Below, one piece after another: positions 17,334 through 25,474 of a stretch of 64,000 nt of DNA (its first letter is position 1; each line of letters begins with the position of its first letter). The notes under the pieces are model-generated. The model saw only the letters and a program-made list of their open reading frames with translations, did not search any database and was not told the DNA's origin. Origin of the DNA: Bacillus sp. FJAT-22090 (lineage in GTDB: Bacteria > Bacillota > Bacilli > Bacillales_A > Planococcaceae); contig NZ_CP012601.1 of NCBI RefSeq assembly GCF_001278755.1, forward strand, positions 2,356,001 to 2,420,000, given 5' to 3'. The position numbers were made by a program, and so were the translations under genes.

Positions 17334-18182
17334 TTAGTCGAACCCTCCCTCTAGTTCGGTTAAAGCCATTCGGTACTCCTCATCATTTGGTGCTTTTGAG
17401 TGCCAATTATAATTATGTTCCATGAAACTGACTCCTTTGCCTTTTACCGTATTCGCGATAATTGCTTTAGGGAGTCCATTCGAGCTCTTCTTAGCAACCG
17501 TCAAAACTTGCACTAAATCCGCTATAGAATGTCCATCTACTTCCCATGTTTCAAATCCAAAACTATCAAATTTTCTTTTTGCCTTTTGTTCAGGAGGCTT
17601 ACGATCCGTTTCATTTTTCCACCCATATTGTTGAAGCCCGTTTTGATCCAACACGACAATAAGGTTATCTAAGTTGTACTTTTCAGCAATATTGGCCGCT
17701 TCCCAAATTTGGCCTTCTTGGGACTCACCATCACCGATTAAACAATAGACATGAAAATCTTTTTTTAATCTTTTAGCGCCTAATGCCATTCCTACTGCGG
17801 TTGATAATCCTTGACCTAGTGAACCAGTAGACATATCAAGCGCATCTAATCGAGTCATATCCGGATGAGCTTGCAGTCGAGATTCATATTGATCGAAAGT
17901 TTTTAATTCCTCTTCTGGAATATAGCCTCTAAGCGAAAGTATTCCGTAAAGACCAAGTGCGGTGTGTCCTTTTGATAACACAAATCGATCACGATCCTCC
18001 CATTTAGGATTCGATGGGTCAATAACTAACTGATTAAAAAACAAAGCTGTTAAAATATCAGCACATGAAAGAGACCCACCTACATGCCCCTGTCTTTTAT
18101 AATGAGCCGTAAATAAAATTCTTTTTCTCAGTTCATTTGCCGTTCTTTTTAATTCGTCGACCGTTTGGATAGAATTATTCAA
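17334..18182 (-). CDS. transketolase, N-terminal (ThDP diphosphate-binding) subunit
   Basis: 282 aa with the transketolase N-domain signature: KRQGHVGGSLSCADI, FVLSKGHTALGLYG, STGSLGQGLSTAVGMALGAK and the ThDP site GDGESQEGQIWEAA running to LDQNGLQ. The TTG start has AAGGGGA seven bases upstream; a nearby ATG is out of frame. With the next gene it forms a split transketolase. Placement after an ascorbate-type PTS suggests it acts on a phosphorylated ketose or acid derived from the imported sugar. Confidence 0.92.
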   Translation of the reverse strand: MNNSIQTVDELKRTANELRKRILFTAHYKRQGHVGGSLSCADILTALFFNQLVIDPSNPKWEDRDRFVLSKGHTALGLYGILSLRGYIPEEELKTFDQYESRLQAHPDMTRLDALDMSTGSLGQGLSTAVGMALGAKRLKKDFHVYCLIGDGESQEGQIWEAANIAEKYNLDNLIVVLDQNGLQQYGWKNETDRKPPEQKAKRKFDSFGFETWEVDGHSIADLVQVLTVAKKSSNGLPKAIIANTVKGKGVSFMEHNYNWHSKAPNDEEYRMALTELEGGFD

Positions 18183-18267
18183 TTCATTTTCCCCTTCCGG
18201 AGTTATGTATTCATTAAGTTAAAAGTAGCCCTCTAATTGGATAAAAAAGAAGGCTACCAATAATATT

Positions 18268-19533
18268 TTAGCTAAATAGACTTGCAATGAATCCTATGAT
18301 AATACCAATTACACCAAAGTCCGCATCACCGAATGTTGTATTCGCAAAACCAAGGTCACCCAACACTGGTAATAAGAAGGCAGGCAAGAAACTAATCAAG
18401 ACCCCATTAACGAAACCTCCAGCAGCAGCTCCAACTCGACCACCCGTCGCATTACCAAATACTCCAGCACCTGCTCCAGTGAAGAAGTGAGGCACAAGGC
18501 CCGGAATAATAAGTGGTAAGGACAATACGCCTAAAACTGCCATACTAATAAGCCCACCAGCAAAACTGAAAAGGAAACCAATCATCACTGCAGTGGGTGC
18601 ATACGGAAAGACAATCGGCACATCAAGAGCTGGTTTTGCACCAGGAACAATCTTATCTGCAATTCCTTTGAAAGCAGGAACGATTTCATTTAGAATCATA
18701 CGTACACCGAGTAAGATAATACTTAAACCAGCCGCAAACGTAATACCTTGCATGATACTGAACATAATGTAGTTTTGATCACCAGCGAAATTAGACACTA
18801 CATCCGAACCAGCTAATACAGCTAAAATAATAAAAATCGCTACCATTGTTAAAGCAGTGGAAATTAATGAATCTTTTAAGAATGACCATTTCTCGGAGAT
18901 TTTGATATCTTCCGTGGACTTTTCTTTATTTCCAAACCACTTACCAATTAGAGCAGCAGAAATATATCCAAACGTACCGAAGTGTCCAATTGCAATGTCG
19001 TCACTACCTGTCACTTGCTTCATAAATGGTTGCCCTAGTGCTGGCATCAAGACCATGAAAAATCCTAATAGCAAGGAACCGACAATAACTAATGCTGCAC
19101 CGTTTAGTCCTGCTGTTCCTAAAACTGCTGATAATAAGGCCGCCATAAAGAATGTGTGATGACCGGTTAAAAAGATATATTTCCATGGAGTAAAACGAGC
19201 AAATAAAATATTAGCAATAAATCCAAAACCCATAATGAGTGCTGTTTCCGCTCCAAACAATTGCTGTGCCAAAGCAACAACTGCTTCGTTATTCGGGATT
19301 ACTCCCTGAATATCGAAGGCTTCTTTAATAATCCCTCCTAACGAATCGAGAGAACCTACAATTACCCCTGCACCTGCTCCTAAAATAAGGAAGCCAATAA
19401 TGCTTTTTAGAGTACCAGACATAACTTTTGTAGAAGCAGCTCGTTGAGAAACAAGACCAATGAAAACAATCAAACCAACTAATACCGCAGGAATGCTTAA
19501 AATCTCATTCATTAAGAACTCAAAGAAAGCCAT
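18268..19533 (-). CDS. PTS EIIC component, ascorbate (UlaA/SgaT) family
   Basis: 421-aa integral membrane permease, ~10-11 hydrophobic segments. Family motifs: FLILGAGAGVIVGSL near residue 50, NEIVPAFKGIADKIVPGAKP near 285, GLVPHFFTGAGAGVFGN and GRVGAAAGGFVNGVLIS near 355-385. UlaA-type EIIC imports L-ascorbate in Enterobacteria; many Firmicute members carry unknown sugars. The operon has EIIA and EIIB upstream and split transketolase downstream, but none of the ascorbate genes ulaD-G, so the substrate is probably not ascorbate. Confidence 0.92.
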   Translation of the reverse strand: MAFFEFLMNEILSIPAVLVGLIVFIGLVSQRAASTKVMSGTLKSIIGFLILGAGAGVIVGSLDSLGGIIKEAFDIQGVIPNNEAVVALAQQLFGAETALIMGFGFIANILFARFTPWKYIFLTGHHTFFMAALLSAVLGTAGLNGAALVIVGSLLLGFFMVLMPALGQPFMKQVTGSDDIAIGHFGTFGYISAALIGKWFGNKEKSTEDIKISEKWSFLKDSLISTALTMVAIFIILAVLAGSDVVSNFAGDQNYIMFSIMQGITFAAGLSIILLGVRMILNEIVPAFKGIADKIVPGAKPALDVPIVFPYAPTAVMIGFLFSFAGGLISMAVLGVLSLPLIIPGLVPHFFTGAGAGVFGNATGGRVGAAAGGFVNGVLISFLPAFLLPVLGDLGFANTTFGDADFGVIGIIIGFIASLFS

Positions 19534-19554
19534 ACTTCCATCCTCTCATTTGTT

Positions 19555-19818
19555 TTATAACACAGACTCCAATCCAGCTCTCACTTCATTGGCATCGGCA
19601 ATGTTTTTAATACTAACGACTTTAACTTTCCCATCATTCAGCTGTCTGGCAAATTCTTCATTTGTAAAAATTATGTCTGCATAGGTACTAGATGCAGTAG
19701 TAAAGTCGGCTGTTTCTACATCTGCTGTAATACCTTTTTCCTTTAGAATTTTTTCAATGGTCATTTTCAACATCATACTCGATCCGAATCCCATTCCGCA
19801 TACAGTTAATATTTTCAT
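19555..19818 (-). CDS. PTS EIIB component, ascorbate/galactitol type
   Basis: 87 aa. The phosphocysteine site is in the first strand and loop: ILTVCGMGFGSSMMLKM, with Cys at residue 6. The size and P-loop-like Cys motif fit UlaB/SgaB. It accepts phosphate from EIIA and phosphorylates sugar bound by EIIC. The ATG overlaps the EIIA stop by four bases (ATGA), and 21 bp separate it from EIIC. Confidence 0.92.
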   Translation of the reverse strand: MKILTVCGMGFGSSMMLKMTIEKILKEKGITADVETADFTTASSTYADIIFTNEEFARQLNDGKVKVVSIKNIADANEVRAGLESVL

Positions 19819-20267
19819 CGCTCCAGCTCCTCCTTTCCATTAAATAATGTCAGAACCTCCTGTAGCCCTGTTGCATTTTTTAGTTGCTCTATCGTTTTCT
19901 CTTCTGAAATCACCTCCGCAATTTTCCTTAAAATATTTAGATGGGATTCTTTATCCCTAGCGGCTAGACCAATTAATACCTTAAACTCTTTTCCAGGCTC
20001 AAAAGCTACTTCATCTTGTAAGTGAACAATACAAATTCCTTCTTCTTTAACACCATCTTCTGGACGAGCATGAGGTAATGCAACACCAGGCGCTATTAAT
20101 ATATAGGGACCATACTCTTTAATATTATTTATCATTGCCTCGACATAAGTCATTTCTACTTTGCCAGTTTCCACAAGCACTTCCCCACAAATCCTCACTG
20201 CTTCTTCCCAGTTTTTCGCCGAGACATTTAGTCGAATTGAATTTTCTTCTATTATTCTTCTATTCAA
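19815..20267 (-). CDS. PTS EIIA component, mannitol/fructose/ascorbate type
   Basis: About 150 aa. The phosphohistidine lies in PGVALPHARPEDGV; WEEAVRICGEVL and HLNILRKIAEVI are usual in UlaC/SgaA proteins. Start choice: the AAGGAG at 20275-20280 has seven bases to the TTG at 20265-20267 but only one to the ATG at 20271. An ATG at 20304-20306 would place the ribosome site inside the gene and overlap the cre site. The TTG is preferred, with the ATG at 20273 as the alternative. First gene of the operon. Confidence 0.88.
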   Translation of the reverse strand: MNRRIIEENSIRLNVSAKNWEEAVRICGEVLVETGKVEMTYVEAMINNIKEYGPYILIAPGVALPHARPEDGVKEEGICIVHLQDEVAFEPGKEFKVLIGLAARDKESHLNILRKIAEVISEEKTIEQLKNATGLQEVLTLFNGKEELER

Positions 20268-20291
20268 TTTCATACTCCTTTGACAAATGAT

Positions 20292-20305
20292 TGTATACGC
20301 TTTCA
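20292..20305 (-). promoter_or_regulatory. catabolite-responsive element (cre) for CcpA
   Basis: Minus strand TGAAAGCGTATACA fits the cre consensus TGWAARCGYTWNCW with one mismatch and sits ~25 bp before the EIIA start. Repression of the PTS-transketolase operon by CcpA in glucose is expected from the established rule that CcpA binds such sites near promoters. Confidence 0.65.
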
Positions 20306-20551
20306 TTACTGTTTTCAGCTAAGTTCTTTTTTCTCATATTGTATGTTTAGCTATCTTCAATAATGAGCACATTGAATAGCATTGAAAAAGAAAAAATGCT
20401 CACTTCTTATATGCTATTTTCCGTATTATGGATGATGTAGTTAAGAGGAAAGGACTATTACTTAATGTCCATTAAAGTCTCAAACAAGCTACACAATCTC
20501 CTCGAAAACTCAGAAAACCAATATTTATGAAATAACTTTTATGGTGTCGCG
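20306..20551. other. intergenic region between divergent transcription units
   Basis: It must contain the promoter of the PTS operon. A TGAGCATT...AATGTGCTCA inverted repeat (20363-20402) could be an operator. No gene is visible, and no BglG/UlaR-type regulator is encoded nearby. Confidence 0.45.
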
Positions 20552-20577
20552 GTTTTCTTTAAAAGAAAAGTGGGTAT
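20552..20577 (+). promoter_or_regulatory. sigma-B type promoter
   Basis: GTTTTC at 20552-20557 and GGGTAT at 20572-20577 are separated by 14 bases, matching the general-stress consensus GTTTAA-N13-15-GGGWAW. The ATG of the next gene is 34 bp beyond the -10. An overlapping TATAAT at 20578 lacks a suitable -35. Confidence 0.6.
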
Positions 20578-20610
20578 TATAATAGAAAACCAAAAAAGGG
20601 AGTGTTGGAA

Positions 20611-21021
20611 ATGGAAAGAGGAAGTAAACGTGCTTTTCTATTAGGTGGAATAACTGCCTTTGCGCTTATGTATATAAATAAAGAGAGTTCGAAAACAAAA
20701 ATGAAAAACACAAAGACTAAAGCAAAATCCTATATAGATTCTCAAAAATTTAAACCAAACTTAGCAACGAAAACAGGCTTCTCCGACCCACAGGATCCAG
20801 ATGACAATCGAATGGTTGAAGAAGGTGCTATGACAAGCGTTCAATACTTCAATGAAAACGTACAAGACAACAACTCTAAATCAGAATCGAAAAAAGCATA
20901 CCCTAAATCACACAAGAAAAAATTACCTGAAACAGAAGAGTCATTGCCTGGGGATAATAATGATTCACCCGCTAAACAGGAAAATCATACGCAATTAGAA
21001 GGTACTACGCAGAAATCATAA
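20611..21021 (+). CDS. hypothetical membrane-anchored protein, probable general stress gene
   Basis: 136 aa, not recognised. A basic N-terminus and one hydrophobic segment (residues ~8-20, FLLGGITAFALMYI) are followed by a Lys/Ser/Asn-rich hydrophilic tail. One conserved-looking island is DDNRMVEEGAMTSVQYFNE. I would guess a small anchored cytoplasmic protein like other Bacillales stress proteins. The ATG at 20611 is preferred because GGGAG lies eight bases upstream; an upstream GTG overlaps that site. It has its own promoter and terminator. Confidence 0.7.
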   Translation: MERGSKRAFLLGGITAFALMYINKESSKTKMKNTKTKAKSYIDSQKFKPNLATKTGFSDPQDPDDNRMVEEGAMTSVQYFNENVQDNNSKSESKKAYPKSHKKKLPETEESLPGDNNDSPAKQENHTQLEGTTQKS

Positions 21022-21028
21022 TTGAGAG

Positions 21029-21057
21029 AGTCCTTTGCTTAGGCAGAGGGCTTTTTT
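21029..21057 (+). terminator. intrinsic terminator of the probable stress gene
   Basis: AGTCCTTTGC/GCAGAGGGCT stem with TTAG loop, followed by TTTTTT, eight bases past the stop. Confidence 0.85.
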
Positions 21058-21080
21058 GTGTTTTACAGATTAATTTGGTA

Positions 21081-21190
21081 GTTAATGGCTGTTCGAGACA
21101 GAATGGACTGTGAGCGAGACAACTTATAGAACGAGCGAGACAATGATAACCTTGAACACGACAAACTACCTGTCTAAAGTTACAAAAGCT
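21081..21190 (+). repeat. 21-bp periodic element, copy 1
   Basis: Head GTTAATGGCTGTTCGAGACA, then GACA/GACAA motifs at 21097, 21118, 21139, 21160 and a degenerate one at 21181, each exactly 21 bp apart. The ATG at 21085 is 12 bp before the first GAC, as in all other copies. Reading from it meets stop codons within the element. Confidence 0.85.
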
Positions 21191-21264
21191 ATTCGCTCCG
21201 GGCTATAATGAATGGTTAGGACTCTTTGCTACGTAAAGAGCTATTATTTATCGTGTGAGTTACC

Positions 21265-21371
21265 AGTAAATGGCTATGCAAGACAAAGTATGCTGTAAAC
21301 GTGACAACTTATTGAGCGAGCATGACAAACATAACCTTGAACGCGACAAATCAAAGTTCCGAGGAGAAAAA
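21265..21371 (+). repeat. 21-bp periodic element, copy 2
   Basis: Head CCAGTAAATGGCTATGCAAG; GACAA at 21282, 21303, 21324, 21345 and a degenerate fifth at 21366. The frame from the ATG at 21270 is open (34 codons) with seven-residue periodicity (KRDNLLS, EHDKHNL, ERDKSKF) but no ribosome binding site. Directly upstream of the NERD gene. The spacer from copy 1 holds only a weak hairpin. Confidence 0.85.
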
Positions 21372-21448
21372 TAGACTTCACATAGTTTTCATTCCATTAG
21401 TAGATTCCTACCCACCTTTATGCTAATCTACTGATGAGGTGATCATTA

Positions 21449-22402
21449 TTGATAGCGAAGCAATATGCAAATACACTACACGCAGATGCACTTGTTGCTT
21501 TCTCCAAACGACTACGCAAAACACATCCCAAATATAACTATATTCGTGACGAAATGATGCAAAAAGTCGCTGGTGATATCGGTGAAAAGGCTGTTATGAG
21601 AGAGTTAGAAAAACTGAAATTATCCCATATTTTTTATATTTTCCACAACCTCCATCTTTACTCAGAAATTAGTTTTCAAATTGATATCCTTATAATCTCC
21701 CCCAACTTTGCACTTATTTTAGAAGTCAAAAACATCTCTGGAGAAATTGAAATTCTCACTAATCCGAGCATACTAGTTCGAACAAAAACGAATGGTGAAA
21801 AAAATTCTTTTAAAAGCCCTATTCCCCAACTCGAAGAATACAAATACCAACTATCCCAACTTTTTAAAAGCTACAATATAAAAATCCCAATCTACGGCGC
21901 AGTCACATTTGCATTTGCGAGCTCTTATGTTAAAACTGCTCCAGTCGATACAGTTTTTTTATTAACAAATGAAATTCGGAATTTTATTAGAGAATTAAAC
22001 ACAACTAATTCTATCCTAACCAATGAAGAACTCGACAAGATTAAGAATTGGATTCTAATCAAAAACAGAGAATATAACCCTTTTCCATTAAGCAGATAAT
22101 ATTCTATAGATCCGTCAGATATTATCACTGGAGTAGAATGTCCTGCTTGTGCATTCATTGGCATGATAAAAGTGAGCAGAAACTGTGTTTGTCCAAGGTG
22201 TAGAAATTTTAGCAAATTAGCACACGAACAAACTCTAAAAGACTACTTTCTAATTTACAAAGATACTATTAACAATCAAGAATGCCGGAGATTCTTTCAT
22301 TTACAAGACAAGCACGAAGCCACCAGGATACTAAAAAATAATAATCTAATAGTTAGTGGTAAATCTAGAAAAACTGAATATACTATGTCTCTACTAAGAT
22401 AA
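21449..22402 (+). pseudogene. NERD-domain protein interrupted by one in-frame stop
   Basis: The first 216 codons encode a nuclease-related (NERD) domain: GDIGEKAVMRELEKL, FQIDILIIS, ALILEVKNISGEI and IPIYGAVTFA, with the D and ExK residues expected of this PD-(D/E)xK-like fold. A TAA at 22097-22099 then ends the frame. Exactly in phase, the next 100 codons supply the usual C-terminal part: DPSDIITGVECPACAFIGM, a four-Cys zinc ribbon (CPAC...CPRC), QTLKDYFLIYKD and DKHEATRILK. A whole protein of ~317 aa fits Bacillus NERD proteins. So a single nonsense change split it; a 216-aa product may still be made. The TTG start at 21449 has GAGGTGA seven bases upstream. Flanked by two 21-bp periodic elements. 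Confidence 0.85.
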
Positions 22403-22447
22403 ATGCTATTCGACGAGTCAAATAGGTTTTATTTCGAGTATTCATTA

Positions 22448-22557
22448 CCAGTAAATGGCTGTACGAGACAGACCACGCTGTAAACGCGACAAATTCTTTA
22501 GTAAGCGAGACAAACAACACTTCGAACACGACAAATCACCGTTCCAACGGGACAAAT
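22448..22557 (+). repeat. 21-bp periodic element, copy 3
   Basis: Head CCAGTAAATGGCTGTACGAG; GACA(A) at 22467, 22488, 22509, 22530 and 22551, all five well conserved. From the ATG at 22455 the frame is open for 36 codons (KRDKFFS, KRDKQHF, EHDKSPF, QRDKFF) and has no ribosome binding site. It ends next to the terminator of the convergent nucleotidase gene. Confidence 0.9.
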
Positions 22558-22597
22558 TCTTTTAATTGGAAGTTTTATTCTTTAGCGTGAAAAGCAA

Positions 22598-22630
22598 AAG
22601 CCTCTAAACCATCAAAAGGTTTAGAGGCTT
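22598..22630 (-). terminator. terminator of the phosphodiesterase/nucleotidase gene
   Basis: Perfect 13-bp stem AAGCCTCTAAACC/GGTTTAGAGGCTT, followed on the minus strand by TTGCTTTT; the other side is also T-rich, so it may serve both directions. Confidence 0.85.
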
Positions 22631-22634
22631 CTCT

Positions 22635-25232
22635 TTATTTAATTGAATACTTCCCAAATCCATCGGTGCCTTCACCAATGTATTTGATATTACCATCTGC
22701 AGGGATTACTTTCTCAGCTTGTTTCGATGATTCAAATACTACGTTCGCATTAGCAGGTAATGTAGCGAATTTCCAGTTGCCGTCCGCAGTTGGATCGATT
22801 GTTTTCTCTGCTAGAATGTAGTCGATGATTGCTTGACGGTTTTCATCTGGATATATTTCGATAGCTGTTGCATTACGCACTCCTGGGAATGTTCCGTTTG
22901 CGCGATAGTTGTTTGTTGCAACGATGAATTCTTGTTTTAAATCAATTGGTTTACCATTGTATTGTAAGTTTTTAATACGAGATGCACTTTCATTTTTCAG
23001 GTTTCCATCTGCATCGTATTTTGCAGGTTGTGTAACGTCTATTTCATATGTTACGCCGTCAATTACGTCATAGTTGTATGAGCGGAAATCAGCGTTGATC
23101 AGCTGTTGCTCACCTGTTTTTGCTGCATCAATTTGATTAAATTGACCTGCTGACATTTCCAACCATTCTTTTACGTCTGCTCCTGTTACTTTAACAGTCG
23201 CAAGTGTATTGTCATATAGGTATAGATCCGCTACGTTTTTAATTGCCAATTCGCCTTTTGGAACGAATGTGTAGTATTCAGGATCACTTCTAGTTCCAGC
23301 TTTAAATGGTGCACCAGCAGAAAGCACTGGTAGGTTTTCATTTGCCGTACCTTTCAGTTTTGATTTTACATAAACTGTTTGAGCGTTTGTTACGATTTGG
23401 ATGGATGGATCATCTTGCACTTGTGAGAAGTAGCTATGAATGTCTGCTGTTGTTGTTCCAACTGCTTTACGAACATAATTGATTGTACCTTCGTGCGCTT
23501 CTTTCACTGCATTTACAACAGTTTGATCCACGTCTGTAGCATCCTTCGCAATTGTACGAACTTCTGCTTTAGAAGTCGCTACTGACCACTTATTTCCTTT
23601 TTTCTCAAGTGTTAAATCAATTACACCTAAATGGCTACCGAATTTACCTGGCATTACAACTGGAACACCATTGATCGTTCCATTCGCTACATCAACATTC
23701 GTTAAAGAAGCGTCCACTTTTCCAGGGAATACTTGGTGAGCATGTCCAGTAATAATCGCATTTACACCTTTAACCTTTGTCAATAAATACGTAACGTCTT
23801 CTTCTCCAACTTCATGCTTCGTATCGCCAAGACCAGAGTGAGATAGAACAACGATTACGTCTGCTCCAGCTTTTTGCATTTCAGGAACGATCGCTTCTAC
23901 AGCTTGAACAGAATCGTCGACCGTTAATTTTCCTTCTAAATGAGATTTATCCCATTTCAAGATTTGTGGAGGTACGATACCAGTAACCCCTACTTTAATC
24001 GTTGATTTTTTACCTTTTGTATCAACTACTTCTTTGTCAATTAATACATATGGTGTATAAGCTAATTTTTTGGTAGCTGCATCGCGGATATTTGCATTTA
24101 CATAAGGGAAGTTCGCATCATCTGTTACTTCATCTAAATAATCAAGGCCATAGTTGAATTCATGATTCCCAAACGTTGCGCCATCGTATTTAAGTAATTC
24201 CATCGCCGTTACAGATGGATGCTCTTCTCCGTCAACGAGCTTGTCTACCGCTTGCTTGTAAGAACCAAGTGGAGTACCTTGAATTGCATCTCCGTTATCA
24301 AACAATAGGGTATTACTGTTTTCCGTACGTGCATTTTTGATTAATGTAGCTGTTTTAGCAAGTCCAAGGCTATTAGACACTGTATCTTTGTAATAATCAT
24401 AGTTCACGATATTTGTGTGAATATCAGATGTACCTAAAATACGTAACGAAACTGTATCACCCTTTGGAGTTGAATCTACACCAGCTGCCTTCAGTACCGC
24501 CTCTACTCTTTCAAGTAAATCTTTCACCATTGGCAGGGCGCTAGTTGAAGGTAATTTATCAAGCAATGGCTTCATTGTTTCTAAAACCTTTACTGCTTCT
24601 TCTTTTTTACCAGCTGCCAATAATTTTTCCGCTTGAACTACCTTCATATAAATAGTTACAGGTACTCGTAACTGATCACGCTTTAAATCCGCTGGTTTTT
24701 TGTAATGCTCTAACAATAAATCTCTTGCTGCTTTACCTGTAATTCTATAAAGAATAGCCGTACGACCTTTTAATTGATAAGAAAGTTGATGGTATAATTT
24801 CTCTACTTTTGCCCAATCTTTTTCAGCCTCAGCCTTCTTGATATCAGCCATAATTGGGTTCAGATACTTGTCCGCATAATTATAAGCATCAATATAAGGA
24901 ATAAGACCTTTTGCAATACTATCATTATATTGTTTGTTCAAATCTACTAACAAAGCAGCTTTATTTTTTTCTTTAGAATTAAAAATGGCATTTTTCGCTT
25001 TTTCGTAATTTGCTTTCGCCTTGTTTAGCGCAGGATATAAATCCTTACTTGTAGCTAGTTTGCCCTTTTGTGCAGACACTACATAACCATGAGTAGCTGC
25101 TTTCATATCTTTTTTTGCCTGATCCGCTAAACCTTGCATCGAGCTATTAGCAAATCCTACATTCGTAGAAGCCAACAAAGACGTCGCAAGAGCCGCAGCC
25201 ACTACTGACTTTTTAATCGTATTTTTCTTCAT
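22635..25232 (-). CDS. wall-associated 2',3'-cyclic-nucleotide phosphodiesterase/3'-nucleotidase-type enzyme with SbsC-like domain
   Basis: 865 aa. Signal peptide (1-29), then ~220 residues resembling the N-terminal wall-polymer-binding domain of the S-layer protein SbsC (IDAYNYADKYLNPIMADIKK, LYHQLSYQLKGRTAILYRI, RVPVTIYMKV). The enzyme part begins near 262 with ILGTSDIHTNIVNYDYYKD, typical of CpdB/YfkN enzymes, and continues with DNGDAIQGT, FGNHEFNYGLDYL, VVLSHSG and ITGHAHQVFPG. A 5'-nucleotidase C-terminal domain has VTGADVKEWLEMSAGQF. It should hydrolyse cyclic and 3'-nucleotides from RNA breakdown while held at the wall. Its first 45 residues are nearly the same as those of the nucleotidase at 0.7-2.9 kb. 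A GAGGGG site precedes the ATG. Confidence 0.9.
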   Translation of the reverse strand: MKKNTIKKSVVAAALATSLLASTNVGFANSSMQGLADQAKKDMKAATHGYVVSAQKGKLATSKDLYPALNKAKANYEKAKNAIFNSKEKNKAALLVDLNKQYNDSIAKGLIPYIDAYNYADKYLNPIMADIKKAEAEKDWAKVEKLYHQLSYQLKGRTAILYRITGKAARDLLLEHYKKPADLKRDQLRVPVTIYMKVVQAEKLLAAGKKEEAVKVLETMKPLLDKLPSTSALPMVKDLLERVEAVLKAAGVDSTPKGDTVSLRILGTSDIHTNIVNYDYYKDTVSNSLGLAKTATLIKNARTENSNTLLFDNGDAIQGTPLGSYKQAVDKLVDGEEHPSVTAMELLKYDGATFGNHEFNYGLDYLDEVTDDANFPYVNANIRDAATKKLAYTPYVLIDKEVVDTKGKKSTIKVGVTGIVPPQILKWDKSHLEGKLTVDDSVQAVEAIVPEMQKAGADVIVVLSHSGLGDTKHEVGEEDVTYLLTKVKGVNAIITGHAHQVFPGKVDASLTNVDVANGTINGVPVVMPGKFGSHLGVIDLTLEKKGNKWSVATSKAEVRTIAKDATDVDQTVVNAVKEAHEGTINYVRKAVGTTTADIHSYFSQVQDDPSIQIVTNAQTVYVKSKLKGTANENLPVLSAGAPFKAGTRSDPEYYTFVPKGELAIKNVADLYLYDNTLATVKVTGADVKEWLEMSAGQFNQIDAAKTGEQQLINADFRSYNYDVIDGVTYEIDVTQPAKYDADGNLKNESASRIKNLQYNGKPIDLKQEFIVATNNYRANGTFPGVRNATAIEIYPDENRQAIIDYILAEKTIDPTADGNWKFATLPANANVVFESSKQAEKVIPADGNIKYIGEGTDGFGKYSIK

Positions 25233-25419
25233 AATTCCCCTCCTGTTTTTGGTTGTACAACTCTCACCTTATTACTCTATTTTCAGAATAATAAGACCCC
25301 TATTTAAAGATAATCTAAATCAATATCTACGACAATCGAAATATTATTAATTTTATGTAAATAGTTAAAATATCCCTTGTTATTTCTATCCATAAAATTT
25401 ACATTATGTGGATTTCAGA

Positions 25420-25474
25420 TATTATTACAGGGTTGTTACTGGTGCCAGGCACCAGTAACAACCCTGTAATAATA
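25420..25474. repeat. 55-bp perfect palindrome (27-bp arms, 1-base centre), copy 2
   Basis: Centred on A at 25447. It shares the core GTTACTGGTGCC-N-GGCACCAGTAAC with the palindrome at 3661-3711, while the outer 15 bases of each arm differ from that copy yet remain fully complementary to each other. No U-run follows. The rest of the 494-bp gap (25233-25726) holds direct TTTATTCC repeats just after the palindrome, and a terminator. Confidence 0.9.

Noticed and set aside
18268..20267. Ascorbate utilisation operon in the strict sense
   Set aside because: Only the transporter is of the ascorbate family; the downstream lactonase, decarboxylase and epimerase genes of that pathway are absent here.
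21081..22557. CRISPR array
   Set aside because: The repeats are too short (5-12 conserved bases), the 21-bp period leaves no room for spacers, units are position-specific, and there are no cas genes.
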